The notes beneath the pieces are model-generated. The model had not been told where the DNA came from. It made no database searches and worked only from the letters and a program-made list of their open reading frames with translations. The translations under genes were made by a program, and so were the position numbers. A stretch of DNA of 28,686 nt, from positions 1 through 28,686 of the IMG/VR virus record IMGVR_UViG_3300030109_001874. One strand, 5' to 3'. Source of the stretch: a virus. Positions 21,430-27,157 of the stretch are shown here, in pieces (positions within the stretch are counted from its first letter, which is position 1; each line of letters opens with the position of its first letter).

Positions 21430-21780
21430 TTATATAGTCTCCATATCTGACAAAACGCTAAACTCTTCGTGCGTCATAGGTCTTTGCCTATAACCAAACG
21501 GGCAGGATATCTTAAAGTCACCACATTCAATCTCACGAATAGTATTGAGATTGACATTGCGATAACCTTTTTTGTTCACATCGTACACACACAAATAATT
21601 GTTGTGTGCGTCTTTAGTCTTACCGCTGACTGTATGTTTAGTTACACCAAGCCTACCCGTCAAGGTGCGTTCTTCACCATTTGCTTTGACAAAAGTTACA
21701 GTAAAAAACTTACTACCTACACGCGAGGCAACATATTGCGAAAAGGTCATATCGCTCTTATCGGTATTGTTAAGCATCAT
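21430..21780 (-). CDS. Probable SH3-like beta-barrel phage protein
   Basis: This 116-aa protein carries FFTVTFVKANGEERTLTGRL, GVTKHTVSGKTKDAHNNYLC and YDVNKKGYRNVNLNTIREIE. This is the pattern I recall for small phage proteins annotated as having an SH3 beta-barrel fold. The first two residues are both Met and the exact start is uncertain. It overlaps the preceding gene's end by 11 bases. A DNA- or RNA-binding role is possible but unproven. Confidence 0.6.
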   Translation of the reverse strand: MMLNNTDKSDMTFSQYVASRVGSKFFTVTFVKANGEERTLTGRLGVTKHTVSGKTKDAHNNYLCVYDVNKKGYRNVNLNTIREIECGDFKISCPFGYRQRPMTHEEFSVLSDMETI

Positions 21781-22003
21781 CTTTCTCCATCTGTTCTGCT
21801 ACTTCACGGGAAAGGTCTAGCATGACTTCTGCTGCTTCGTCAACAATTGTTTGGGCATAGTGTTTTGCCCACACTTCACCTAGACCGTACTTATGATCTA
21901 GAATAGATGTAAGTTGAGTGCGTACAAACTCGCACACTTCTGCATCTAGATCATTGTATGAGTAGAACCCGACGCTATCTCTATCTTGTCTCCAATTATT
22001 CAT
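21770..22003 (-). CDS. Small uncharacterised protein
   Basis: This 77-aa acidic protein (MNNWRQDRDSVGFYSYNDLD ...) has a helical C-terminal half (AQTIVDEAAEVMLDLSREVA). It overlaps the upstream gene by an ATGA junction and the downstream one by 11 bases. No domain recognised. Confidence 0.6.
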   Translation of the reverse strand: MNNWRQDRDSVGFYSYNDLDAEVCEFVRTQLTSILDHKYGLGEVWAKHYAQTIVDEAAEVMLDLSREVAEQMEKDDA

Positions 22004-22236
22004 ACTTTTGCACTCTCACCATGTTTCTCAAAACAATCTATTCGAGCTATTGCTGTATCGGGATACCATTGATCCGCAAACTTACGTAGATTATCTAGAT
22101 TGTTGTGTACATGTTCATAACATTTTTCAATAGTTTTAAACTCAAGTATCTTTCCGTTTAAATGCGTAACAGTCAAAGCGTCATTTTCGTTTAACTGTGC
22201 AAAGGGAAGAAACATTAGAATTACTATTTTATACAT
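22000..22236 (-). CDS. Small protein with a hydrophobic N-terminus
   Basis: This 78-aa protein starts MYKIVILMFLPFAQLNENDA, which may be a short, weak signal peptide or membrane anchor. The remainder is hydrophilic with conserved-looking aromatic and Cys residues (IEKCYEHVHNNLDNLRKFAD, WYPDTAIARIDCFEKHG). ATGA and eight-base overlaps join it to both neighbours. Function unknown. Confidence 0.55.
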   Translation of the reverse strand: MYKIVILMFLPFAQLNENDALTVTHLNGKILEFKTIEKCYEHVHNNLDNLRKFADQWYPDTAIARIDCFEKHGESAKV

Positions 22237-22459
22237 CGGCTGCTTCTTTTTCTCTTGTTAGTTCCGCATCGCCTCCTATTGTCTCAAATATATCTTTAAT
22301 CTTAGCATCAACAGCATCTTGCCCGTAGTGATTATACATATGCCAACGAAAAATGTGTGATGGTACATCATCAATCATCGTTTGCCCCCAACCATTTAAC
22401 GGGCCATGTAAACAATCAACATAACGTTTCGCGTCTTCTTCGATTGTTGTCATTGTCAT
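22229..22459 (-). CDS. Small uncharacterised protein
   Basis: This 76-aa acidic protein (MTMTTIEEDAKRYVDCLHGP ...) has aromatic-rich segments (GWGQTMIDDVPSHIFRWHMY). It is coupled by ATGA to the gene upstream and by eight bases to the one downstream. No domain recognised. Confidence 0.6.
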   Translation of the reverse strand: MTMTTIEEDAKRYVDCLHGPLNGWGQTMIDDVPSHIFRWHMYNHYGQDAVDAKIKDIFETIGGDAELTREKEAADV

Positions 22460-22707
22460 ATTAAATGCCTTTCTGCATTCTGTTCATTTGATATGATTAC
22501 TTCAGAGTCAGTTTCTATCCACACTCTAGCACCACACGATAAAGGTTTATTGGGGCTATACACAACCCGACTTTCTCCTAAGATTGTTACATCAGAGCCA
22601 TAAATATTTTCTTTTGATGTCTTTACAGTGATCACAGGATCACTTGTTCCATTCTTTTTATTGGCTCTAATTTTGTGCATATTAATGTGAATGCGCTTTT
22701 TAGTCAT
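22456..22707 (-). CDS. Conserved small phage protein of unknown function
   Basis: This 83-aa beta-rich protein contains IHINMHKIRANKKNG, PVITVKTSKENIYGSDVTIL and VVYSPNKPLSCGARVWIETD. I recall this pattern in many phages, always without a function. It shares one base with the GP88 stop (TAATG) and four with the next gene. An OB- or SH3-like small barrel is plausible from the strand pattern. Confidence 0.65.
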   Translation of the reverse strand: MTKKRIHINMHKIRANKKNGTSDPVITVKTSKENIYGSDVTILGESRVVYSPNKPLSCGARVWIETDSEVIISNEQNAERHLI

Positions 22708-23417
22708 TACTTGTTTTTAACCTTCTCTATAACACAAGGGTTATTACTGAACTGATAACAGTTTAAACAATCCTTACACTTTTGACCAGTACAAGGTTTA
22801 TAGTGATCATCAGGAATAGCGTTGGTAGACATAGAGAAGCCTTTAGAAAACTCTTCTAAAGTAAAGTCTTTAGAGAGTGTATCGGTATATATCATGTTCT
22901 CATCGTCAGATACATTATTAAAAACATAATGAAAATACTTTGGTGGTTTCCATTGCACGTTGTCTATAAACGGATTAGACCACACAAGAATAAGATTAAA
23001 GGGCATTTCTATGTCTAGCTCTTTTGCCACTCTGTTCACAATGTCTGTGCGTTTTGTCCACAATGCAAAGTTACAATGTCGGTTTCTTTTTGCAATCAGT
23101 ATATAGTTTTTAAAATGTGTATCGTTTAATAACTCACCATGAGCATCAAAACGAAAATAGCTTGCATTTATAAAAGGTACATCAGCAACGTCTAAAGGTT
23201 TAGACAATATGTCTGTATTTCTTTGAAGCGCCTTTTCCAGATTAGTTCCGAAACGCTTTGTTTCTAGCGTATTAAAACTATAACACTTTGTACAGATTAT
23301 CTTGTCGTTCTTTGCCTTGTGCATCTTACGACAGAAGTCATTATCTAAAGTATTAACGCTAATTGCTTGGAAGTCTTCAAGCTTACCGTTAAGCTTACTT
23401 ATGTGTATTTTCTGCAT
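22707..23417 (-). CDS. GP88-family phage protein with Cys clusters
   Basis: I take ATG 23417 (MQKIHISKLNGKLEDFQAIS ...; 236 aa) because AGGA lies nine bases upstream; an ATG at 23426 is possible. The pattern IICTKCYSFNTLE, then LQRNTDILSKPL, YFRFDAHGELLNDTHFKNYI and CNFALWTKR is that of the mycobacteriophage Gp88 family. A second Cys group, CTGQKCKDCLNCY, sits near the C-terminus. The Cys sets may bind zinc or an iron-sulfur cluster. The family's biochemical role is not established as far as I know. A probable promoter lies just upstream. Confidence 0.75.
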   Translation of the reverse strand: MQKIHISKLNGKLEDFQAISVNTLDNDFCRKMHKAKNDKIICTKCYSFNTLETKRFGTNLEKALQRNTDILSKPLDVADVPFINASYFRFDAHGELLNDTHFKNYILIAKRNRHCNFALWTKRTDIVNRVAKELDIEMPFNLILVWSNPFIDNVQWKPPKYFHYVFNNVSDDENMIYTDTLSKDFTLEEFSKGFSMSTNAIPDDHYKPCTGQKCKDCLNCYQFSNNPCVIEKVKNK

Positions 23418-23448
23418 ATCTTGCATTCCTGTTTTGCTTCGATAATCT

Positions 23449-23477
23449 CTTTTAAACTACTGATCTGATAGTGTCAA
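23449..23477 (-). promoter_or_regulatory. Probable sigma70 promoter upstream of the GP88 gene
   Basis: On the minus strand a perfect TTGACA (23477-23472) is followed after 17 bases by TAAAAG (four of six consensus positions). The predicted start is near 23442, about 25 bases before ATG 23417. It lies in the only sizeable gap (23418-23499) of this part of the block. Confidence 0.45.
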
Positions 23478-23499
23478 GAACTTTCTTTGTACACAATGA

Positions 23500-23709
23500 T
23501 CACTCCATATCCGTACCAAAGTCGTCAACATTAACAAAACCAGAGATTTGTTCTTTTGTGTACATCATAGACTCTGATCGGTAGTTGCAAGTTTTACACG
23601 TAAACTTTACGAAGTCATCGACAAAAACTAAATCACGAACTATTGATGCTTTTTCGTAGGATTGACAAAATTTACAATAAACAAAAAACGCCTCTTCTGG
23701 ACTAGTCAT
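23500..23709 (-). CDS. Small zinc-ribbon-like protein
   Basis: With ATG 23709 the protein is 69 aa (MTSPEEAFFVYCKFCQSYEK ...). Two C-x-x-C pairs, YCKFC near 11-15 and TCKTC about 30 residues later, form a likely zinc ribbon. A longer TTG start would overlap the upstream lipoprotein and is less likely. It is joined to that gene by an ATGA overlap. Nucleic-acid binding or a transcription role is plausible, not shown. Confidence 0.6.
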   Translation of the reverse strand: MTSPEEAFFVYCKFCQSYEKASIVRDLVFVDDFVKFTCKTCNYRSESMMYTKEQISGFVNVDDFGTDME

Positions 23710-23873
23710 GGTTGACAAAATTCCTTTTTCAGTTGACAAAGTTGATCCTGCATTGTCATTGTATCGTGTACACTTTTAGCCTCTAATAAAATGGCTGGAA
23801 GGAGGAAGGGTGACAAACATCCTGACAAAAGTAGAACGGTTGACAAAATAAATACACAAAAAATTTTATTCAT
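23706..23873 (-). CDS. 55-aa small lipoprotein
   Basis: The frame starts ATG 23873 and reads MNKIFCVFILSTVLLLSGCL, a lipoprotein signal with lipobox LLSGC (lipidated Cys19). The mature part is about 37 residues, with a second hydrophobic stretch (SPFLLPAILLEAK) and a charged tail ending CQP. ATGA overlaps join it to the ribbon-helix-helix gene and to the zinc-ribbon gene. Five TTTGTCA copies lie within it. Possible roles include superinfection exclusion or an outer spanin; neither is proven. Confidence 0.65.
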   Translation of the reverse strand: MNKIFCVFILSTVLLLSGCLSPFLLPAILLEAKSVHDTMTMQDQLCQLKKEFCQP

Positions 23874-24061
23874 TCTTCACCAAACTGCTTTATCTCTTTG
23901 TGTTCATCCTCTATACCCCACTCAACATAAGTGCGAATAGCCTCTGATACACTTATGCCCTCAGACTCAGATTTACGAATAAGATGATCAAAGGTATCTT
24001 GCTCAAACCCACAAACTATTCTACGCAATCTGCGCTTTCCTTCAATGTGTCCTTTAACCAT
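23870..24061 (-). CDS. Ribbon-helix-helix DNA-binding protein
   Basis: This 63-aa protein has the ribbon-helix-helix order: a basic N-terminus and strand (RLRRIVCGFEQDTF at 11-24), helix (about 21-33), the turn GIS, and a second helix (VSEAIRTYVEWGI near 38-50). Such proteins bind DNA as dimers and repress or activate promoters. It lies in the leftward block, so it could regulate the 24.7 kb promoters; the operator is not identified. Confidence 0.7.
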   Translation of the reverse strand: MVKGHIEGKRRLRRIVCGFEQDTFDHLIRKSESEGISVSEAIRTYVEWGIEDEHKEIKQFGEE

Positions 24062-24063
24062 TA

Positions 24064-24300
24064 CTAGTTCTCCACAGTAAATTCAAAACTAACAGGACCA
24101 TCAGCACTCTGTACAAAGTCTACAAGTTCTTTTTGTTCTTTGTTCAGAACGTCCACAACAACCCACACAACAGGATTGTGTCCATTGTCAGCTTCCCACA
24201 ACCAATCCGCAAAGTCAGCATCGTAGTGAGAAAGATAGTCACGCCGCCAAACGTTAAACTTGCCATCCGAGCGTTCTTTAATCTCTATATTATTTAACAT
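24064..24300 (-). CDS. Small acidic uncharacterised protein
   Basis: This 78-aa protein (MLNNIEIKERSDGKFNVWRR ...) is acidic and rich in Trp (DYLSHYDADFADWLWEADNG, PVVWVVVDVLNKEQKELVDF). It abuts the ribbon-helix-helix gene with a two-base gap. Small acidic early phage proteins sometimes mimic DNA or inhibit host enzymes; nothing here proves it. Confidence 0.6.
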   Translation of the reverse strand: MLNNIEIKERSDGKFNVWRRDYLSHYDADFADWLWEADNGHNPVVWVVVDVLNKEQKELVDFVQSADGPVSFEFTVEN

Positions 24301-24316
24301 ATGTTAGTTTCCCTTT

Positions 24317-24571
24317 TTAGAATAGTTCGCCACGACTTTGTGGTGGTATGTGTTTTAAATTTGCAAATCTATCATAAACTGTCAAGGTATCTGAATTAAT
24401 TTGTACAACGTGGCCGTTTGAGTCGGTCCAAATGCTTGTGGTTATGTGTTCAAGAGCCTCGTTGTTCTTTGTCGCTATGACATTGTGTATGTTCTGTACA
24501 GCAACAGGAGAGGGTGCAGATATAGGATGTACACCAGAAACTATAGCCTCTATGGGTGGTACTGAAGACAT
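24317..24571 (-). CDS. Small uncharacterised protein
   Basis: This 84-aa protein (MSSVPPIEAIVSGVHPISAP ...) has a Pro-rich, low-complexity N-terminal third and a beta-like remainder (TTSIWTDSNGHVVQINSDTL). Its ATG follows the 42-aa gene's stop by one base, and GGAGTAG lies at the end of that gene. Function unknown. Confidence 0.55.
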   Translation of the reverse strand: MSSVPPIEAIVSGVHPISAPSPVAVQNIHNVIATKNNEALEHITTSIWTDSNGHVVQINSDTLTVYDRFANLKHIPPQSRGELF

Positions 24572-24572
24572 C

Positions 24573-24701
24573 TTAGACTACTCCTTTGTACAGGTTTAAG
24601 TAAAGCTTATGTTTTCTCCATAGCCAAGCGTCCAGTTTTCCGACTATCCGAAAGCCTATCAGAAACAATCTGTAAAGTAAATAGTAACATTTATTTTTCA
24701 T
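24573..24701 (-). CDS. 42-aa basic, membrane-prone peptide; first gene of the leftward block
   Basis: ATG 24701 has AAAGGA seven bases upstream. It reads MKNKCYYLLYRLFLIGFRIV then GKLDAWLWRKHKLYLNLYKG, a hydrophobic N-terminal helix with a basic aromatic tail. It starts about 30 bases after the predicted leftward transcription start, so it is the first product of this block. Function unknown. Confidence 0.65.
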   Translation of the reverse strand: MKNKCYYLLYRLFLIGFRIVGKLDAWLWRKHKLYLNLYKGVV

Positions 24702-24717
24702 TTTATATCCTTTACCG

Positions 24718-24746
24718 TTGACAACTCAGCCCCATAGAACTATAAT
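24718..24746 (+). promoter_or_regulatory. Consensus sigma70 promoter for the rightward replication block
   Basis: TTGACA at 24718-24723, 17 bases, TATAAT at 24741-24746: a perfect consensus promoter. Predicted start is near 24753, about 40 bases before ATG 24793. Its -10 box overlaps that of the leftward promoter. Confidence 0.88.
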
Positions 24747-24767
24747 ACTCAATGGAAGCCTTGTCAA
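24739..24767 (-). promoter_or_regulatory. Overlapping leftward sigma70 promoter
   Basis: On the minus strand TTGACA (24767-24762), 17 bases, TATAGT (24744-24739; five of six). Predicted start is near 24732, about 30 bases before ATG 24701. The two -10 boxes share 24741-24744, so polymerase can occupy only one promoter at a time. Confidence 0.75.
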
Positions 24768-24792
24768 CTAAAAAAAATCAGTTGGAAAATCA

Positions 24793-24987
24793 ATGGGTTA
24801 TCGAAGAGTTCAAAAAGACTTGCAACGTCAAAAGAAAAGGCGTAATGTCGTAGCCGCAAGTCTGTCTGATCCTATGTTTCGCAAACGTGTTGTCGAGTCT
24901 AAAAAGATTAAACACAAGCGAAGGCGATTGACAAAAGATCAGATTGACAAAATCTACAATGACACTGAACAGGAATCAAAGACATGA
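24793..24987 (+). CDS. Small basic phage protein
   Basis: This 64-aa protein (MGYRRVQKDLQRQKKRRNVV ...) is very basic and contains AASLSDPMFRKRVVESKKIK, a pattern I associate with short phage proteins near replication genes. It is the first rightward gene. GGAAAA precedes the ATG. Its DNA carries two TTGACAAAA copies read in different frames. It overlaps the next gene by ATGA. Function unknown. Confidence 0.65.
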   Translation: MGYRRVQKDLQRQKKRRNVVAASLSDPMFRKRVVESKKIKHKRRRLTKDQIDKIYNDTEQESKT

Positions 24988-25118
24988 CCAGATACTACGT
25001 AGAATACATAAACGAAGATAGAATAGAAGATATAATTTATCTTTATGCTCCTTCACAAATCTTTGTAGAGAGTATAATGTCTGACTATGAAATAGTTTCA
25101 ATTGATCAAACGGACTAA
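24984..25118 (+). CDS. 44-aa acidic small protein
   Basis: MTRYYVEYINEDRIEDIIYL then YAPSQIFVESIMSDYEIVSI reads as a compact beta-alpha-beta unit, acidic overall. An ATGA overlap with the 64-aa gene and a five-base gap to the next gene support it. Function unknown. Confidence 0.6.
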   Translation: MTRYYVEYINEDRIEDIIYLYAPSQIFVESIMSDYEIVSIDQTD

Positions 25119-25123
25119 AAGAT

Positions 25124-25627
25124 ATGAATATTTTCTACCTTGACAAAAATCCAGCAAAAGCTGCCGAGTATCACTGCGATAAGCATGTGGTAAAAATGAT
25201 CTTAGAAAGTTCACAAATGCTTTGCACTGCTCACAGAATACTTAGCAGTGAAGAGTTCTGTGATAATCGTGGTTTGTATAAACTTGCATACCAAAACCAT
25301 CCAAGCACAGTGTGGGCAAGAGAAAACTATGTGCAGTATCGCTGGTTGTATAATCTTTACGAAGCATTGCTTACAGAGTATACAAAACGTTACAAAAAAT
25401 CTCACGCTTCTGGACGACTGCGTGAAGCTTTAGAACTGTCTCCTATAGAAATAAATACAGGCCCATTTAAAGAACCACCACAATGTATGCCTGACGAGTA
25501 CAAGGTAAAGGGAAACTCTCTTATCGCGTATCGTAAGTATTACAGAGGTGACAAATCTTATTTTGCTAAATGGGCGTATTCTGATACTCCGTGGTGGTGG
25601 GAAAACCCCAACGAGGTAATCTTGTAA
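25124..25627 (+). CDS. Conserved phage protein, possibly endonuclease V-like
   Basis: This 167-aa protein opens MNIFYLDKNPAKAAEYHCDK with HVVKMILESSQMLCTAHRIL, then YKLAYQNHPSTVWARENYVQ and FKEPPQCMPDEYKVKGNSLI. The pattern recurs in many marine phages. The CDKHVVKMILE helix recalls T4 endonuclease V-like (pyrimidine dimer glycosylase) proteins, but I cannot confirm the catalytic residues. It shares one base with the SleB-type gene (TAATG). Confidence 0.7.
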   Translation: MNIFYLDKNPAKAAEYHCDKHVVKMILESSQMLCTAHRILSSEEFCDNRGLYKLAYQNHPSTVWARENYVQYRWLYNLYEALLTEYTKRYKKSHASGRLREALELSPIEINTGPFKEPPQCMPDEYKVKGNSLIAYRKYYRGDKSYFAKWAYSDTPWWWENPNEVIL

Positions 25628-26148
25628 TGAACAAAATACTAGCCCTGCTTCTAGTTATGCTCTGTATACCATTTACAGCCCACTCAGAGGAGACTGACGA
25701 GTTAAAGTGTCTTGTAGAGGCCATTTATCACGAAGCTCGTTCTGAACCGTTTATAGGGCAATTAGCAGTGGCTAATGTTATCATAGAACGTGTAAACCTT
25801 GAACACTTTCCTGACACAATATGTAAAGTCGTACACTCTGCAAAAAAGTGGAAAGGTAAAATCATTAGGCACAAATGCGCTTTTAGTTATTACTGTGATG
25901 GTAAAAGAGAGTGGGCCACAGTGAACAAAAAAGCATTTAATTCAGCTTACGATGCTGCTTCTTTGGCAATGAAAGGAGTAGTTGTTTTATCCACGTTAGG
26001 CGCTACACATTATCATGCAAGTTATGTGCAACCATCGTGGTCTATGACAATGGTAAGATTACAACAAATACAAACTCATATTTTCTACACAGATGCAGAT
26101 CAACCTTTTACGCCCGGAACTATCTTACATGAAAATATATACAAATGA
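25627..26148 (+). CDS. Secreted SleB-type cell wall hydrolase
   Basis: With ATG 25627 the protein is 173 aa and starts with a signal peptide (MNKILALLLVMLCIPFTAHS). The mature part matches Hydrolase_2/SleB: LVEAIYHEARSEP with the likely catalytic Glu36, GQLAVANVIIERVNLEHFPD, CAFSYYCDG and ATHYHASYVQPSWS. It would cleave the glycan strands of peptidoglycan after export by the host Sec system. A start 12 codons upstream would put a charged stretch before the signal and lies inside the previous gene. Confidence 0.88.
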   Translation: MNKILALLLVMLCIPFTAHSEETDELKCLVEAIYHEARSEPFIGQLAVANVIIERVNLEHFPDTICKVVHSAKKWKGKIIRHKCAFSYYCDGKREWATVNKKAFNSAYDAASLAMKGVVVLSTLGATHYHASYVQPSWSMTMVRLQQIQTHIFYTDADQPFTPGTILHENIYK

Positions 26149-26311
26149 TGAACACTTTGATATTCTGCATCGTGCAGTTGACAAAGCTAGAAAGAATGCA
26201 AAAGAAATAAAAGTACCTCGACAGGCGTTACTAAACGTTCTTATGGATCATGCAAATTTCATAGGAACAATTAAACAACTAGGTGAAACTGTGGAGTACC
26301 CTGACAAATGA
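26129..26311 (+). CDS. Small uncharacterised protein
   Basis: I choose ATG 26129 (MKIYTNDEHFDILHRAVDKA ...; 60 aa), which overlaps the hydrolase gene by 20 bases; a longer start would overlap it by 56. The protein is helical and basic (RKNAKEIKVPRQALLNVLMD). An ATGA joins it to the nuclease gene. Function unknown. Confidence 0.6.
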   Translation: MKIYTNDEHFDILHRAVDKARKNAKEIKVPRQALLNVLMDHANFIGTIKQLGETVEYPDK

Positions 26312-26838
26312 CTGACAATATAACTACAATAAACATAACATCAAAGATGCGTGATTACGCTTCTAAAAAATCTAAAGAAATGGGAGTTCTTAAACACTCC
26401 ATAGCAAAAGGTAAAGGAAACATGTATGGGTTCTTAGGAGAGAACATGTTTCAAGGATACGCATCTCCTTTTTATAAAGTAGAAACACACAATACATACG
26501 ATTATGATTTTATTTTAAATGATAGTATAAAGATAGACGTAAAAACAAAGTCTACAAGTGTCATTCCAAAAGGTCAGTATGACTGTAGTGTAGCAGCATA
26601 TAATACAAAACAAAAGTGTGACGCTTATGTGTTTTGCAGAGTTATGCACAGTTTTGATACAGGGTTCATACTTGGCGGGTTGACAAAAGAAGCTTTCTTT
26701 GACAAAGCGGAGTTTTGGAAAAAGGGTGTCATAGACCCGTCTAATGGTTACAGAGTAAAAGCAAATTGTTACAACATTAAAATTGATCAACTTCAATCCA
26801 TAAAGGACTTAGTAGAAACATGTATGGAGAACAGTTAG
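26308..26838 (+). CDS. Probable PD-(D/E)XK nuclease-like protein
   Basis: This 176-aa protein has the motif order of PD-(D/E)XK nucleases: Glu45 in MYGFLGENMFQGY, Asp67 in YDYDFIL, then IKIDVKTKS with Asp77 and Lys79 forming D-x-K. A later CDAYVFCRVM strand and FILGGLTKEAFF fit the core fold. It would cut DNA, perhaps host DNA degradation or recombination intermediates. It lies two genes before the DNA polymerase. Two TTGACAAA motifs lie in its 3' part. Confidence 0.7.
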   Translation: MTDNITTINITSKMRDYASKKSKEMGVLKHSIAKGKGNMYGFLGENMFQGYASPFYKVETHNTYDYDFILNDSIKIDVKTKSTSVIPKGQYDCSVAAYNTKQKCDAYVFCRVMHSFDTGFILGGLTKEAFFDKAEFWKKGVIDPSNGYRVKANCYNIKIDQLQSIKDLVETCMENS

Positions 26839-27092
26839 AGTTTCCCTTTATGACTAGACCATCTGCACTCAAGGTAGGTGTTAAATACAAGGGATTTTCA
26901 TATAAAGGTACAAAGAGTTTAGTGTTTGACAAGGACACGGGTTTATATGTATATAAGTGTGTGCATATTCTTAAAGGCCCAAACGGAGAAGAAGTGCCTT
27001 ATTTTAAAAAAGATAATCCAGATAGCTTTGAGACTTCAAAAGGCTTTAGAGAATACGTAGAGGCAATACTAGAAGTAGCACCACCACTATAA
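26820..27092 (+). CDS. Small uncharacterised protein
   Basis: This 90-aa protein (MYGEQLEFPFMTRPSALKVG ...) is beta-rich (VKYKGFSYKGTKSLVFDKDT, GLYVYKCVHILKGPNGEEVP). It overlaps the nuclease gene by 19 bases; an internal Met at residue 11 is an alternative start. It is followed by a 65-base gap before the polymerase. Function unknown. Confidence 0.55.
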   Translation: MYGEQLEFPFMTRPSALKVGVKYKGFSYKGTKSLVFDKDTGLYVYKCVHILKGPNGEEVPYFKKDNPDSFETSKGFREYVEAILEVAPPL

Positions 27093-27157
27093 GGCGTAGA
27101 CCATCCTCCTCCTCATTACTAGTACGTTTTTATATAAGTAACTGAATAGGCTAACAA

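Larger units (their letters stand above)
21210..26706 (+). repeat. Dispersed, strand-biased TTGACAAA motif (13 copies on + strand)
   Basis: Exact copies start at 21210, 21225, 21686, 23662, 23712, 23733, 23840, 24928, 24944, 25140, 26178, 26680 and 26699; near matches occur at 23810 and 23822. I saw none on the opposite strand in this interval and only two in the rest of the window (8745 and 17962, both reversed). The orientation is constant although genes switch strand at 24.7 kb. Pairs often lie 15-21 bases apart. Confidence 0.8.

Noticed and set aside
24752-24853. Rightward frame beginning at the predicted transcription start
   Set aside because: The ATG would be at the first base of the RNA with no leader, and the frame overlaps the better supported 64-aa gene. 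Leaderless translation cannot be excluded.
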